From: Fennellomyces sp. T-0311
Lineage: Eukaryota; Mucoromycota; Mucoromycetes; Mucorales; Lichtheimiaceae
Direction of reading: 5' to 3'
NCBI GenBank assembly: GCA_025266875.1
Contig: JALLLT010000062.1
Coordinates: 107,676 to 171,675, forward strand
DNA length: 64,000 bases
Below the pieces are notes generated by a model. It saw only the letters and a program-made list of their open reading frames with translations. It ran no database searches and was not told where the DNA came from. Shown here one piece after another: positions 23,496 to 35,248 of this stretch. A program made the translations under genes and the position numbers. Numbering within the stretch: position 1 is the stretch's first letter; every line of letters begins with the position of its first letter.

Positions 23496-24033
23496 CACTG
23501 CGCACCAGGTGAGGAATCCCCTACTAGGAAGGTAGGGGATTCTTAAGAATCTTTTGTTGGGGGATAAGACGCAGCTCGTACCCCCGGTTTCCAGAGTGAA
23601 AGCTGCATGAAGAACTGCATAATTGCTTGAAAAAGATGGATGCGGTGACTTTCTGCATGTTTCTGCACCAGCATGCAGAGTGCTGTATAAGCAATTTGTA
23701 ATTTTTGTGAACGACCAATTTTATTTTCAGAAATGGTGCTGATGCAGCAATGTTGAAATGGAATGGAGGAGAAGTCTTTAACAAGCGGTGTTGAGTTTAC
23801 AAAGGGTAGTCAATATTTCAGTACCATGAGAAACTTTAAAACTGGTGCCTTATATCGGCAATCCGACGCACATGGTGCATCAGCAAGAAAAAAGGAAGTT
23901 GGATGCGTTGTAGTATAGCGTCACGCATTGTACGAAAAGAAGTATACACGACTCTAGCACATATTGGTATTGTGCTATTGAAATAGTGATCCGTGTTCCT
24001 GTACACTTTACATATATAGAAGAGCCTAATAAA

Positions 24034-24233
24034 GCCAAGACAGCAAAATGCACGGTTCACGTTGCACATGACGGTCCATAACAAATTAGTAACCAATTGT
24101 AATGCAATGCTGCCAAGGCAAACACTGCTGTGTTGAGACTTAGTCGCTATGACGGTGCCAAGACAGATCGATATGAACTTGCCAAGGTAAACGGCCATGG
24201 TGATGTAGAAACGGTGCCAATGATGCTGCCAAG
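24034..24233 (+). promoter_or_regulatory. GCCAAG cluster upstream of tnp2, copy B
   Basis: GCCAAG occurs at 24034, 24112, 24157, 24181 and 24228, with a near-match GCCAAT at 24216. The cluster precedes a TATA box (CTATATAAG, about 24297) and the tnp2 start at 24358. Repeated hexamers in subterminal DNA are where the accessory protein binds in plant En/Spm; here that role is inferred. Confidence 0.5.
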
Positions 24234-24357
24234 ACGAATGACCAATGTGGCGAAGCATAATGGGACATTTTTTATTATTCGTGCATTGACGAAAGACTAT
24301 ATAAGAAGAATGTTCGAGCAGTAGGTATGGTATCAAATCGTACCTACCGTTTCTAAA

Positions 24358-27268
24358 ATGTCAACAAGATCCTATATGTGTTACTGTGAACTTTGCCGAG
24401 GCAGAAACCCCAATGGGGCTATTGTCAACCAGCGAACATATAATGAACACCAGCGTGCCAGCGCCACCAATACCATTGCCGCCATTGTATCGACTCGCGT
24501 TGATAATGGTATGCCTGAATTCATGCGAGTGTTGATGGCAATCTAACTTACCTGTATTCCTTCAGATGGTGATACTACCATGATGCATAATGAGCCTGAC
24601 GACGATGATTTTGGTGAGCCTGCACCGATGGTTGTCAATGGTAGGTTCATGTAAGCTAAATACCGAAGCAAAACATTCATACCAATTTATAGAAGAACCA
24701 CCGGTCCAAACATTCGACATTTGCGATCCTGGGATCAGCGATCAAAATGAAATGAACGAAGCCGTCGATGTCGAGTTCGGGCACGCAGTTGAGGATGATG
24801 AAGGTTTGTGAAATTAACGGATCTGTAGAGGAAGCAAAGTAGTGTTGACCGCAAAACGTTTAGATCAAGAAATTGTAGACGGTACCAGCCTTCGGGATCA
24901 TATCCCTGATTTGCTGTTGTTCGTCTTCGCTTTCCTTGTATTGTTCCAATTGTATCACATATCCGAGAGAGCTGCCGTCATCCTCATCAGCTTCTGCGTA
25001 TCCTTGATCCATTCCCAATCGAGAGATTTGTTGCCATCCGTGCCAGAAACGATCACCAGTCTGCGAAGATGGATCGGCTTCACCCGTCTTACTGAAGATC
25101 TCCGCATGTACAGTGCTTGCCCCACGTGCCATGCCATTTCCCCTCTGCCTGGCCCAGCTATGTGCACGAATGTCGACTTGTCTATTTGCGGCACACGGCT
25201 TCTGAAGCAAACATTAAGCAACCGAATCTCGCAGACACCCATTAAGCAGTATGCTTACTATCCATTGGGGAAAAGTTTGGAGCGGCTTTTCAGTCGTGAA
25301 GGCTTCGAAGACAGCATCAATAAATGGAGACGATACCAGTATCGACCGGGTGTTTTCACAGATGTATACGACGGTATGCGCTGGCGATCGCTCCGGGATA
25401 ACGATGGTCTTCCTTTTGTTGAGCACCCACGCTCGTTAATGTTTACGCTCAACATTGACTGGTTCTCTCCTTTTAACGGTACTTACTCCATCGGCGCCAT
25501 ATATCTCATTGTCAACAATTTGCCTCGAGCCGAACGCTATAAAATCGAGAACGTGATCCTTGTCGGTGTCATACCTGGACCAAAGGAACCACATACCTAT
25601 GAAATGAACCATTACTTGGAGCCACTTGTCGACGATTTCCAGCGGCTTCGTGATGGAATTCTGATGTCAACACACCAAAGTCGTGATCGTGTGATGGTTC
25701 GAGCAGCATTATTCAACATTGCCTGCGACATTCCCGCCAGTCGCAAAGTCGCTGGCTTCACCAGTCATTGCAGCACGCGCGCATGCAATAAATGTACGCG
25801 AGAATTTGTTGTCTTCCCTGGTACCACGAAACTTGACTATTCCGGCCATACTCTTGGTGAATTGAGAACGAAGGAGCGCAACGCACATGATGCCGAGCGC
25901 TGGGCACAGGAAACCTCATCAGCTGGGCGCTATAGAGTCGAGCGTGAAACAGGAACGCGGTATTCTCAAATCCACCAGCTTACATACTTTGATCTAGTGC
26001 AGGATACAGTTATCGATCCTATGCACAATCTCTTCCTCGGTACGGCTGAGCGAATGGTGTGCATATGGAGAAGCCGCGGCCTACTGACTGACGCTGATGG
26101 CGTGACGATGCAGAAGCTGGCTGATGGAGTTGTCTTGCCTCCTGGTATTCCTACCTTGCAGCGAAAGATCGAGCGTAAGTTCGGCTTCATGACCGCTGCA
26201 GACTGGAAGGCGTGGTGTCTGGTGTATTCTGCATTTGTTTTGAAAGGGGTCCTTGCTGGTAACTATTATCGGCATTGGATGCTCTTTGTGTCTGCCTGCC
26301 GCCTCCTCGCCAAGACTGTCATCACATATGCCGAAATTGACGAAGCTCAAGACTTGCTGATACGATTCGTACGTGGCTGCGCGCGGTTGTACGGTGCTGA
26401 ATCGATCACCCCAAATATGCACTTGCACTTGCACTTGAGCCGCACCATCCAAGACTTTGGACCAATCTATGCATTTTGGGTTTTCAGTTTTGAGCGATAT
26501 AACGGCTACATGAAGAATGCTGAAACGAACCAGAAGGATGCCTTTGAACTGACGTTCATGAAGCGTTCATCGAAAAAACTGGTGCTGTTGACTTTGTCCG
26601 CTACAATATTCGCGAAAGCGTTGCTCAGCATCCCGTCTATGGCCGCATTCTACTCCAGATTGCCGGCCAGTTGCGTCGTCGACCCACCGAAACAAACGCT
26701 GCAGCTTTCGACCCAGTTCGCTTTGGTTCCCATTCTTCCGATGTCAGTGCCGAGGCCTGTGGCAGTGAGGCCTTACCACCGGACACCTTTGAGTCTATGC
26801 GTCATGGTCGGAAAGTGATCGCAAGCACCCTGCTGTACGGATTCCTGCTGCAGCATTACCGCCGCCACTATGAAGGGGAAGCATTCCATTGCCCCAACAG
26901 CATCGAGAAGTTCCAAACGATAGAGATCTACGGACAGACGTACAGGTCAGCAACAGCCCGATCGATTGAGATCACACATACAGGCCTTGTTTGAGCAGGG
27001 TAACCGTGTTGTTGCCTGGACTGGCCAAGTGCAGTACTACTTCAGCAGTGAAATTGTCCACAATCACAGCATCGTCAAGCACTACTTCGCGTATGTCCGC
27101 TGGTACCGCACCCAGGCCTCACCACAGCGCTTTGAAAGAGAAGGCCTGGAGGAATGGCGTAACAGTTTTATGACGGATGACTTCCGGTGCATCTTGCCAG
27201 TACACAGAATCTTGAGCCAAGTCGCCGTTGTTGCTTATGGTGCCCAGACAAATCGTGACACGCAATGA
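24358..27268 (+). pseudogene. tnp2: CACTA transposase tnp2, copy B (two frameshifts)
   Basis: Exon 1 starts at 24358 (MSTRSYMCYCELCRGRNPNG), giving the N-terminal Cys cluster. Short acidic exons follow at about 24567-24640 and 24693-24802. The main exon starts near 24842. It contains the paired hydrophobic segments (LLLFVFAFLVLFQLYH onwards), SACPTCHAI, LNIDWFSPFNGTYS, NVILVGVIPGPKEP, CDIPASRKVAGF, TRACNKCTREF, VIDPMHNLFLGTAERM, TPNMHLHLHLS, and FERYNGYMKNAETNQ. A missing base near 26567 (after FMKR) and a second slip near 26970 (after the TYRSATARS block) move the C-terminus through three frames. The last frame ends at 27268. Upstream parts are open and well conserved, so decay is fairly recent. 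Confidence 0.9.
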
Positions 27269-27351
27269 TGGTTGTGATTCCGTTGGTGCGTAGAAGCGTT
27301 GCGTAGTGAAAAAAAAAATAAAAGTAAAAGGAGGGAAGCAAGCGGGCTTTA

Positions 27352-28398
27352 TTATGCCCAGTCGGCAATGCATCTCGTACTTTTTGAGAAAGCACAGCGT
27401 CTTCGTCCACAACTGGCTTTCTTTCTCGCTGTTGCCATCCAGGCACTTTTTTGCTCGCCTCAACAAGCCTATCCAGCTCGTTGATGTACTCCACAGCCTG
27501 TGGCATTACGGCGTTCAAGTCAGCATGATGCTACCGTTTTCACGAAACAAAAAAGCTTTTACCTTCGCACTGCAGAATCCAGGTTTCGAACCCAAAGGAT
27601 CGCATCTGACTCCGGATCCGAGATCTCCGGAGACATGCACTCCCTCCGAAGGAGGTCTTCTCCATTCGGGAACCTTTCCTCCAAGGATGCTGCGTTTCGT
27701 GCGCGAGCATCCTTGCGCGCCTTCATCTTCTGTTTTTCAGCGTAAGTAATCTGTACAAGCCTTAAAAAAAGCTACCCAAAAGTACTCACGCTCCACACCC
27801 TCTTGTTGCGCGTCTTGCGCTTCTCATCCTCACCAGCAACCTGAAGACCCGCATTCACCCGATCTTGCTTCCTCAGCTCCTTTTGTTGGCCGGTAAAGTA
27901 TTGGTGGATCTTTTTACGCAAGAATCCACCTTCCAGTGCACTTCGTCTATCACCGACCACAGCGGTATGGCAGCACGCAGCTATGGCTGCAGTTACCGAC
28001 TCGTTGTGCTCTGCACGGAAGGTCAGATTGTAATCATACCCTTGGCCACTGGGAAGAGAATCGTGGATGCGGGTGATGTTACTCTGGCAACGTTTTGTAA
28101 GTCGATGATATTGAAAGTATTGAATGCATTTTTCAAGTGTTCTTACAACAGCTTCTGCGCGGACCACATCATCCAATCCATGCACGGTACCCACCGCATC
28201 CTGCTGCTGCTGTTGCTGTTGCTGAGAAGCAATGTGCGACGCTAGGCCCTCGAGCTGCTGCCGCAACGCATAGTTTTCGCCCCGCAAGGTATCGCATTGC
28301 CCTTGCAGGTCTTGAACGGCCGCACGCAATCCGGAAAGCTCCAGCGATTCTGCGTGCTGTTGGCGCTCGTTGCTGTTGTTGTTGTTGTTGGAAGACAT
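27352..28398 (-). pseudogene. CACTA accessory protein, copy B
   Basis: Exon 1 starts at 28398 with Asn- and Gln-rich runs and a coiled coil (LRAAVQDLQGQCDTLRGEN), with a Q8 run from CAG repeats near 28205. The central domain (YDYNLTFRAEHNESV, LRKKIHQYFTGQQ) spans about 28130-27790. Exon 3 (about 27740-27565) encodes EKQKMKARKDARARNAAS and RRECMSPEISDPESD. The final exon (from about 27500) has VEYINELDRLVEASKK. The conserved C-terminal LPxWA followed by TAA (27352-27354) appears only after a one-base slip at about 27365. Without it the frame runs on into the tnp2 3' end, as far as 27168. The gene therefore probably makes an altered C-terminus. Confidence 0.6.
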
Positions 28399-28589
28399 CT
28401 AAAGGCTATCTAAGGATATTGATCTCTGGTGGGTGCTCTATCTTACTTTATAGGTGCGATCGAAGTAAGTGGATTAAAGAAAGTGAATGACAAGGAACTC
28501 ATTTTATGCTGCTTTTATTGCAGATAGACATCACGCATGACTTCACGTTTGCCAAGTGCAGCAGGACCGGGTTTTTTCTACAACGGTAT

Positions 28590-29040
28590 ATAAAGGGCGC
28601 AATTGCCGCTTTTCTTTCGTAACCTTCTCTTTCTTTTCCTGATCTTTTCTGCTTCCGTCTACACAGGCTCTCATAATATCCGGTAAGATTTCTATTCTCT
28701 CTGTTATACTAACACCGTCCCAATAGCTAGTTCATCATGCTCCGTTAAAACAAAAGGTTAGTTTCCAATGCGGCAGCAGCGTCTTCTTTCTTACTAACGC
28801 GTTTCAATACCAGTTCACCTTCGTTCACATTGCCATGACTACAGGTTAGTGGTGTTGAGATTGCAATCGCTGAAGGATTAACGCTAACGATTCTTTGTTT
28901 CTCACAGACATCTCACGGAATCCAAGTTGCGGCAAGTATCAACCGTTTTGTATTCACCATCGCATTGCTCCGGCCACCATCCTAGGCGTTACCTATAGCT
29001 GTTTAGACATTGTAGCATTACTGCCATAATAATAAAAAAT
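28590..29040 (+). other. Terminal transcription unit of CACTA B
   Basis: A TATA box (GGTATATAAAGG, near 28590) precedes a pyrimidine-rich leader. Three introns are apparent: GTAAGA at about 28683, GTTAGT at about 28758 and GTTAGT at about 28845, each with a good AG acceptor. AATAATAAAA lies near 29028. The only spliced frame I can see is a 43-codon one starting MTTDISRNPSCGK at about 28834. It shows no similarity to the C/D version, so coding is doubtful. The architecture and position, divergent from the accessory gene, are shared with copies A, C and D. Confidence 0.4.
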
Positions 29041-29289
29041 ATATTTGAACCATGCAATCGTATTCCATCCAAATTGCTACCATTTAATTTTTTGGTCGTT
29101 CATAAACCACTGCTACCAAATAATGCACTATAATTATGTATGCACAGCATCGCTGCTAAAAATCGATCGATCGAAAGCACATATTCTGTTACTCTTATGT
29201 ATGCACCGGCAGGCTATGTGCATATAAGCGTTATGCAGTCTGCGTCTCTTTTTGTATCTTTGCATGCATTCTGCTTTTGGTTAGTGTTG

Positions 29290-29429
29290 AGGAATCCCCT
29301 AGTGGATTCTTACGGAACCTTTTTTCAACTGAGGAATCCACTACTAGGTGATTCGCTAGGGGATTCTTGAGAATACCTTAGAGAATCCCCCACTTTTCAG
29401 ATAGGGGATTCCTCACCCACTGCGCAGTG
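29290..29429. repeat. GGAATCCCC subterminal repeats of CACTA B
   Basis: Units of the form GAGGAATCCCCTA or its inverse recur about five times between 29290 and 29415. Two more lie in the left end (23510-23545). They adjoin the CACTG terminus, the usual place of transposase or accessory-protein binding in CACTA elements. Confidence 0.75.
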
Positions 29430-29804
29430 TACGAGATGTTAGTATTGGGCATGGGGCTTATGGGAAGCCCTGCGACGTTTGTCACCTTGCTAACAGACAT
29501 TTTCCGCGATCTTCTTGACGATAACGGCCTTGTGATATATCTCGACGACTTTCTGATTTATACTAAGACGAAAGAAGAGCACCTCGCGACGTTACGCGTT
29601 GTTTTCGAACGCCTACGAGAACACAAGTTATATGCCAACCCCAAGAAATGCGAATTTGGCATGACGCGACTTGAGTTTCTCGGCCATGTGGTTTCCGAAA
29701 ACAAGGTCGAATGCGATCCACACAAACTGGAGGCTATATCCCAATGGCCGACGCCACGGAAAACTGCGGACATCCAATCTTTTTTGGGATTATGCAATTA
29801 CTAC
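29430..29804 (+). pseudogene. pol: Ty3-B reverse transcriptase, second half
   Basis: Coding resumes directly after CACTA B. It contains VLGMGLMGSPATF, the catalytic LVIYLDDFLIYTKT (YLDD), LREHKLYANPKKCEFG, EFLGHVVSENKVECDPHK and SFLGLCNYY. It is cut at 29804 by the DDE transposon; the next residues (RTFVDGFAELS) begin at 34115. Confidence 0.9.
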
Positions 29805-32800
29805 ACACCCGGAGGTGTGAGAATATAAAATAGGCAAGTCCATGTACCTCAGTAAAGTATGATTGGCTAGCAGCTGCAGATAGTTGGGGGTGCATGCTGG
29901 GAACTGTCCGAATACTGGGGGGAGAGACAGCTTTTTGGGAGAGACTGTTACAAACATTCTCTATTTGGAAAGAATGGTAGCACAGAGTTCGAGAGCTCTG
30001 CTAAGTCTATTATCACGAGCTGTAAGATCCATATGAGCGTTAGAAACATACTTTAATCAATATAAAATAAAATGATACAGTAATATAAGTGAGAAGAATA
30101 TATATGTGGTGGATGTGAGAGCTCATGTATTCTATGGCGCATCAGTCATATAAATGCTATATAAGCTGGTTTGGAGCAGATACCAGAGAGAGCCGAACTT
30201 GCTAACGTTGACGACGTAATTTCCAATCATTGAGCAGCAAGGCTGTAGATCTACCACTTCGTCCAGATCCAAGCTATCAAGACGATATAAAACCTCGGCA
30301 GGGTTGGTAGGGGTTACGATGAGATTTCCAGCGAGGTCTTTGAGACACGTTGAGTATATCGAATTTGGGCAGAATGTTGCTACATCAGAGATATCGCGTA
30401 TTGGCTGATATACTTTCAGATGAGCGAACTTCGTATTGTCCTGTGTAATTATATCTTCGATTTGTCCCAGAATATATACTGATGTCTCGCAATCGACGAA
30501 AAACCCAGCAACACCTTTCTTGAAGTCTTTGCGGGCAGTATTGTTGTCGGCATATTCGCGATCTTTACCCAAGTAAGTCTCTGTAAAGTCCTTGCGGGTG
30601 CCGTTGTCGTCCCAATAACCACCTTCGATTATATGCCGAAACATGAACTGACGCCCGAAAAGAGTTAAGACATCACGCGATGGATTATGCCTATTAGTAA
30701 GAAAAATGTGTTCTCGGATAAACTTGTTGAATCGTTCGCCCTTTTCACTTTCATAATGGATGGCGGTTGCGAAGCGGACAAGATCGTGCTGTAAATGGTG
30801 TAAAATATGCAGTTTCGATGTTCTGCTTATTACTCTTGGACCTTGGTTGCTGTATGTACAGCAGAGATCCTCGACTTCGTTGATAGCAGTCGTGAATAAC
30901 TTGACTTTTTGATCTACGAGCTGGATGTACGCTTCAAAGTCACCGTGGATCTCTCCCATATATACCAAGGATATCAGTTCGCCATGTACCACGAAGCATT
31001 TAAACCAAGCGTCAATAACAGCTTTTCTGTCACCGTCCAATCCTTGCCACTCGTTATATCGTAGGTCGTTCAAGATAATAGGAAGTTGCTGCGACATTAT
31101 CTTGAAATCTCGTCCTACGAATGAGGTACTTGATAACCGCAAGCAGCTGCCCATCGTACGACCGAAAGCTTTAGAGGTGTAACTTCGTAATTTGGTTTGA
31201 AGTTGGCTGGTTTCAAGTGCATTGAGATACTTAACCAATGAATACGTGATATACTTTGTGACTCCAAGCATCAGACAGTGCAAAATCTCGACCGGAAGAT
31301 CCTTCGTTTGATCGAAAGCACGCAACTGAAGTAGCACTTCACCGCCAGTGAGCTTAAGACCTAATTTACCCAGGTCATTTGTGGTCTCTCGTCCATTGGG
31401 GAGGAGTATGTCATGTCTACAAGTCGTGTTCGTAGTCAAGGCAGCAATATCGTCCTTGGAACGAGAAATGGCGTTGTTGTGATCGTTGATATTTAACGTT
31501 TCATCTGCAGATCGAACTTGGTAGAAGCACTTGCGACATGGAAAATTTGCCCTTGCGCCTTTATGACATGCGAGTTCCGAGTGTCGTGCATTATCGGCAA
31601 TGATAAAGTTGAGGGGCGCAATTACCAATACGTTTTCATTGCAGCTAGAGTCGTACATGATCATTCCGTCCTCTAACTGCTTAAGATCAGAAAAGATATC
31701 GGCAAGCATATCCATAGCTGAGAGACGCTTATGAACGCATAGGAGGAATGTATTTTCTCTCTTGTTCCTTTCTTGTAGAGGCAGTGCAGATGGAATCATC
31801 GACCAACTATCGAATTTGTTCCATTTTTTTGAAGTGTTCCCACTGGTGTCATCCGAGAACAGGTTAAGCGGGATGACACGGACCTTTGAGTACAACCCTT
31901 CGTCACTTGGTTTGCATCGGTATCGTGCTTCGAAGATACTATTAGTATCTTTTAGCATGTATGGTATGTTGTCGAAAAAGGTGTCAGCATTAGGAAGAAG
32001 GACTTGACAGTGATGTCTGCATTCTTGAAGCCGGTTGTTGTGTCCATATAGCTGAACATTGTCCATTACAAGTGGCACGAAGTGAAACTGTCGTTCTTGA
32101 TTTCCGTCCAAATATTGTGAGAGCGTTACGACAGTAGAGCTGTTGCCGGACTGCAATTCATAAGCTACACATGCATCTGCCATGACGACGTCGTTCATTG
32201 TGTAGAACCGTACAAGCTTATACAGCATTGTGGAATGATTATCACCTTCTGGGACAACGAAATCGCCCACCCAGAAATCATCTTGTCCAACAGTAATCAT
32301 CGGATGTTGGAAGTATGGACATGTGTGCCATTTTTTCCCTTGTGCCAATGATGTACACGCATCTGTCGATTTGTCGGGAAGCGCGCTAAGTAGCCCTGAT
32401 AAACGAGGGTTAGCAATTAAATGCTTCACCACTTCTGACGGTTTGTACATGTAGAGGTCGACAAGCTCCTCTACTTTCTCATTCTCCCCGTCTGCGTTCC
32501 TTCTCGTGACGTTTATAGTTTTTTCTGTACGAGTCATCTTGAGCTGAGGAACTCTGTTGCTTTTATAGCTCTCAGAGTTCGTTACCCAATGCATAGTTGG
32601 GGCTGTCAACTCAGGATCCTCGCGTGCCATATCGATCACATCTTTCACCAATGCAAGAATTTGTCGCTTAACCGGTCGAGGGGAAAGCCGGTCATCACCG
32701 TCAAACAGTGCACGCAGACGAAACTCAAGCTGATTACCATATGGATAGTATGGATTCGCTCCTCGAGCAACCGATGCCGAAAAATCTAAAACGAATTCGT

Positions 32801-34111
32801 TCGGTTGTTCGACAAATGGTGGAGGATCCTCATACTCATCGTCGTTGGCATCATCATCTCGTTCCTTTTCCAATAAATAAGATTACTCATGGTTATATAT
32901 GACTTAAGATAATCCTGTACTCTTACATCGAATACGGCTCCAGTATTCACAACCCGGAAACGATCGACGTTAGCACCAGGGCTGGAATTGTCAAGGGCAA
33001 GGTTCATGGTATCATCAGAATCACTTTGTCCTGCGTCGTCAAAATCACCATGCTCGAGGCTTTCGTTTTCGACTTCCTGCATAGGAATACTTGGCTCCGA
33101 GTTTTCGCCACTGGTGCCGGGTCTATTTTCGAAACGTTGCTCATTTGCGCGGCACGCTGGAATCTCAATGGTAGGCACTTGTAGTCCCTTTGCGATCCTG
33201 TCCTTTAAATAATCGAGATGCTTCTCAGTTTCCAGGTGGCGAGTGCGGTTTTTCGAGGTAAACTGCCCACCACAACCGCACTTGTGGTTTTTTCTCACTC
33301 GAGGCTTCATTGGCTTGCTGTTAAACTTGAACATTGAGTTCTCCATTGTGTGTTTGTGTAGAGTGAAAGAGGGGCAAATTTAAAAAGCAGCGCGCAGCAA
33401 ATTATCTCCAAACTCCTTTCTTTCGCTCCTTTCTCTTCAACAATAAAAAAAACGCGTCTTCTTATTGCTTAATGAATTGTAAGTCGATTGTCTAATTTTA
33501 CCCATTCAAATAACTAATAACGGCTATTCTAGGTTAGATTTTAAGCTAAATGCAATTCCATACAGACAATAAGGTAAATGAACTTGAACCTCTAAAGATT
33601 TACTTTTAATAGGCCGTACGGTTTCTGTTACTCTATCATGGTAAGCCTCGTCAAACTTTATTACAGACTTCATACTAATAGCAAGTTTTGTTTTAAGACG
33701 TGTGGTTCTCTTAATATATCATGGTAAGCTCTATCAAAACTTATAGCATACTTTATGTTAACAATAATTTTCGTTTTAAGATGTCAATATCGCGTCCGTG
33801 AAAATAGGATGGCCTTATCGACTGATGAGACGCGACTGACACATCATTAGTAGGGACAACGCTTGAATGGCTGAAATGGTGGGTCAACACGCTGAGAGGT
33901 CAACAGGCTGCAAGCGAGTTCTAGTGATATTTCCTGTCCACCCTTTATTCGATAAATAAAAAAATTGGTCAGAGCATCGTCTCTTTAGCACCCCAACAGT
34001 ATACCACATGACTTTCCACATCGTCGTAAAAGGAAGCTCTTTTGGCCTCTCTTTTTTTTTACTAACTCCAAATGGTAATTCTGTATTTGGATACCCAGAC
34101 CTCCGGGGGTG
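29805..34111. mobile_element. DDE DNA transposon with ACACCC termini, inserted in Ty3-B
   Basis: 4307 bp. The left end reads ACACCCGGAGGTGTG and the inverted right end CACCCCCGGAGGTCTG. Flanks share TAC (29802-29804 and 34112-34114). The exact split between a 2-bp TA or AC and a 3-bp TAC duplication is ambiguous. Its one gene, on the minus strand, is open throughout. The 3' flank of that gene (29805-30131) and the 5' flank (33347-34111) show nothing else beyond AT-rich DNA with two imperfect direct repeats near 33630-33790. Confidence 0.85.
30132..33346 (-). CDS. Putative fungal DDE transposase, intact
   Basis: Two exons. Exon 1 starts at 33346 (MENSMFKFNSKPM) and holds a zinc finger-like KCGCGGQFTSKNRTRHLETEKHLDY and an acidic linker. 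It ends at a GTAAGA donor near 32926. Exon 2, about 910 codons, is open to 30132. Blocks include MYKPSEVVKHLIANPRLSGL, FWVGDFVVPEG, VIPLNLFSDDTSGNTSKKWN, FIIADNARHSELACHKGARA with a following CRKC, and VEILHCLMLGVTKYITY. These recur in many fungal proteins derived from CMC/KDZ-type DNA transposons, but I cannot place it in a named family with certainty. The DDTSGN and LGVTKY blocks occupy the places of the FAPFDSG and DPMHNLFLG blocks in tnp2. The reading frame is intact and the TIRs are clear, so this copy may be able to move. Confidence 0.75.
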
Positions 34112-34114
34112 TAC

Positions 34115-34920
34115 CGGACGTTTGTGGATGGTTTCGCCGAACTTTCGGCTCCTATGAATTACTTGCTTCGCAAGGACGTGCCGTGGAACTGGGATGATAA
34201 GTGTGAAGCTTCTTTTCAAGAATTGAAGTGACGTCTAACTTCCGCCCCTGTTCTAGCCCTACCAGATCCTGACCGACGATTTTTTGTGCATGCCGATGCT
34301 TCCACGACGCTTTCGATTGGTGGCATCCTTAGCCAGGTCCAGAACGACGGTCTGCTCCACCCTGTGGCTTATGCTTCAAGGACGCTCAAGGGTGCTGAGC
34401 TTCATTACCCGGTGCATGAGTTGTGTCGTGGCTGACATGATAATTCGCATAAAGATGAATTCGGATAAACATAAGTTCGGATAAAAGAAGAATCGGATAA
34501 AGTATGAAAGTGAAACAATCAGAGTGAAGAGCGACACTCAGTGAAACATCACTAGATGACAAATGTACCTTCAATAACTAGAAGATGCTAAAAGGACAGT
34601 CAAAGATGTGCCGTAGTCAACAGTATAAATAAGGCACTAGTTTAGCATATGAAAAGACAACCAGAACAGAGATTTATTTTACGGTCTCAGCGACTCTTTA
34701 TTGTTACCAATTGATCCTTCTACATCACAAGTTGGAGCTCCTGGCAGTCAAGTACTGTCTTGAGCAATGGCGTCACCATCTTGATGGTGAACGATTCACG
34801 GTCTTTACAGACAACCGCGCCATTGCGACGATGTATGCCAACAGCAAGAACCTTTCGAAATGGCAAATCCGACTATTGGAGAAGCTGATGACGTTTCAGT
34901 TTGACGTGCACCATATCCCT
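34115..34920 (+). pseudogene. pol: Ty3-B RNase H (split by a solo LTR)
   Basis: It runs from the reverse transcriptase linker (FVDGFAELSAPMNYLLRKD) into RNase H: FFVHADASTTLSIGGILSQ, LHPVAYASRTLKGAELHYPV, the LELLAVKYCLEQWRHHLDG block and FTVFTDNRAIATMY. TGA at 34229-34231 (after QELK) fits CGA to TGA. A stop at about 34921, after VHHIP, replaces the usual Gly and would be a G-to-T change. The solo LTR at 34424-34729 lies between the codons of HEL and LELL. Confidence 0.85.
34424..34729. mobile_element. Solo LTR inserted in RNase H
   Basis: 306 bp starting TGTCGTGGCTGACATG and ending CTTCTACATCACA. The 5-bp duplication AGTTG lies at 34419-34423 and 34730-34734. A TATA box (AGTATAAATAAG, about 34621) implies plus-strand transcription. 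It is unrelated to the solo LTR in gag and to the Ty3-B LTR, so it represents a third LTR family. Confidence 0.9.
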
Positions 34921-34984
34921 TGAGAAGAGAATGAAGGGGCTGACGCGCTATCCAAGCGGCCTCCTGACGTACCATCCAATCCCG

Positions 34985-35248
34985 ACGCTTCAATGGAAAT
35001 TTGTTCTATTGTCCTCACCGTGAGGGGGGAGACGATTGGTAAGGAATGCGCCATGTACTACGCTAAGGACGCTTACTGGGCTGACGTTTTGGCCCGCTTG
35101 CGTACTACTAGCCATGACGACGACTATGTTCTCGAGGATGGCATCATCTACAAGGTAGTTGATGGCCGCCGTTTACTGTGTGTACCTCGCATGCCGACAC
35201 TGCTGAACACCTTGTTACATGACGCCCATGATGCCCCAGTTGCTGGCC
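34985..35248 (+). pseudogene. pol: Ty3-B integrase N-terminal zinc finger, first half
   Basis: The spacer between RNase H and integrase leads into YVLEDGIIYKVVDGRRLL, VPRMPTLLNTLLHDAHD and PVAGH. The two His residues of the HHCC zinc finger are here. CACTA C is inserted just after the second His codon. The following RGIDAIVERLGRTYFW and the Cys pair lie at 41758 onwards. Confidence 0.85.

Larger units (their letters stand above)
23496..29429. mobile_element. CACTA element copy B
   Basis: 5934 bp with termini CACTGCGCACCAGGTGAGG and, inverted from the right, CACTGCGCAGTGGGTGAGG. The 3-bp target duplication TAC (23493-23495, 29430-29432) fits CACTA. The interior has plus-strand tnp2 and the convergent minus-strand accessory gene. 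The outer 100-150 bp on both sides carry repeated GGAATCCCC/GGGGATTCC units, unlike copies C and D. It is inserted in the Ty3-B reverse transcriptase. Confidence 0.95.

Noticed and set aside
23496..23545. First reading of CACTA B as an element with GGTGAGGAATCCCC ends and a 10-bp duplication
   Set aside because: The CCACTGCGCA seen on both sides is part of the CACTG termini. The true duplication is TAC, which also restores the Ty3 frame.
23547..24033. Small frames left of CACTA B tnp2
   Set aside because: Short, without motifs, in subterminal DNA; 23836-24336 minus is antisense to the GCCAAG cluster.
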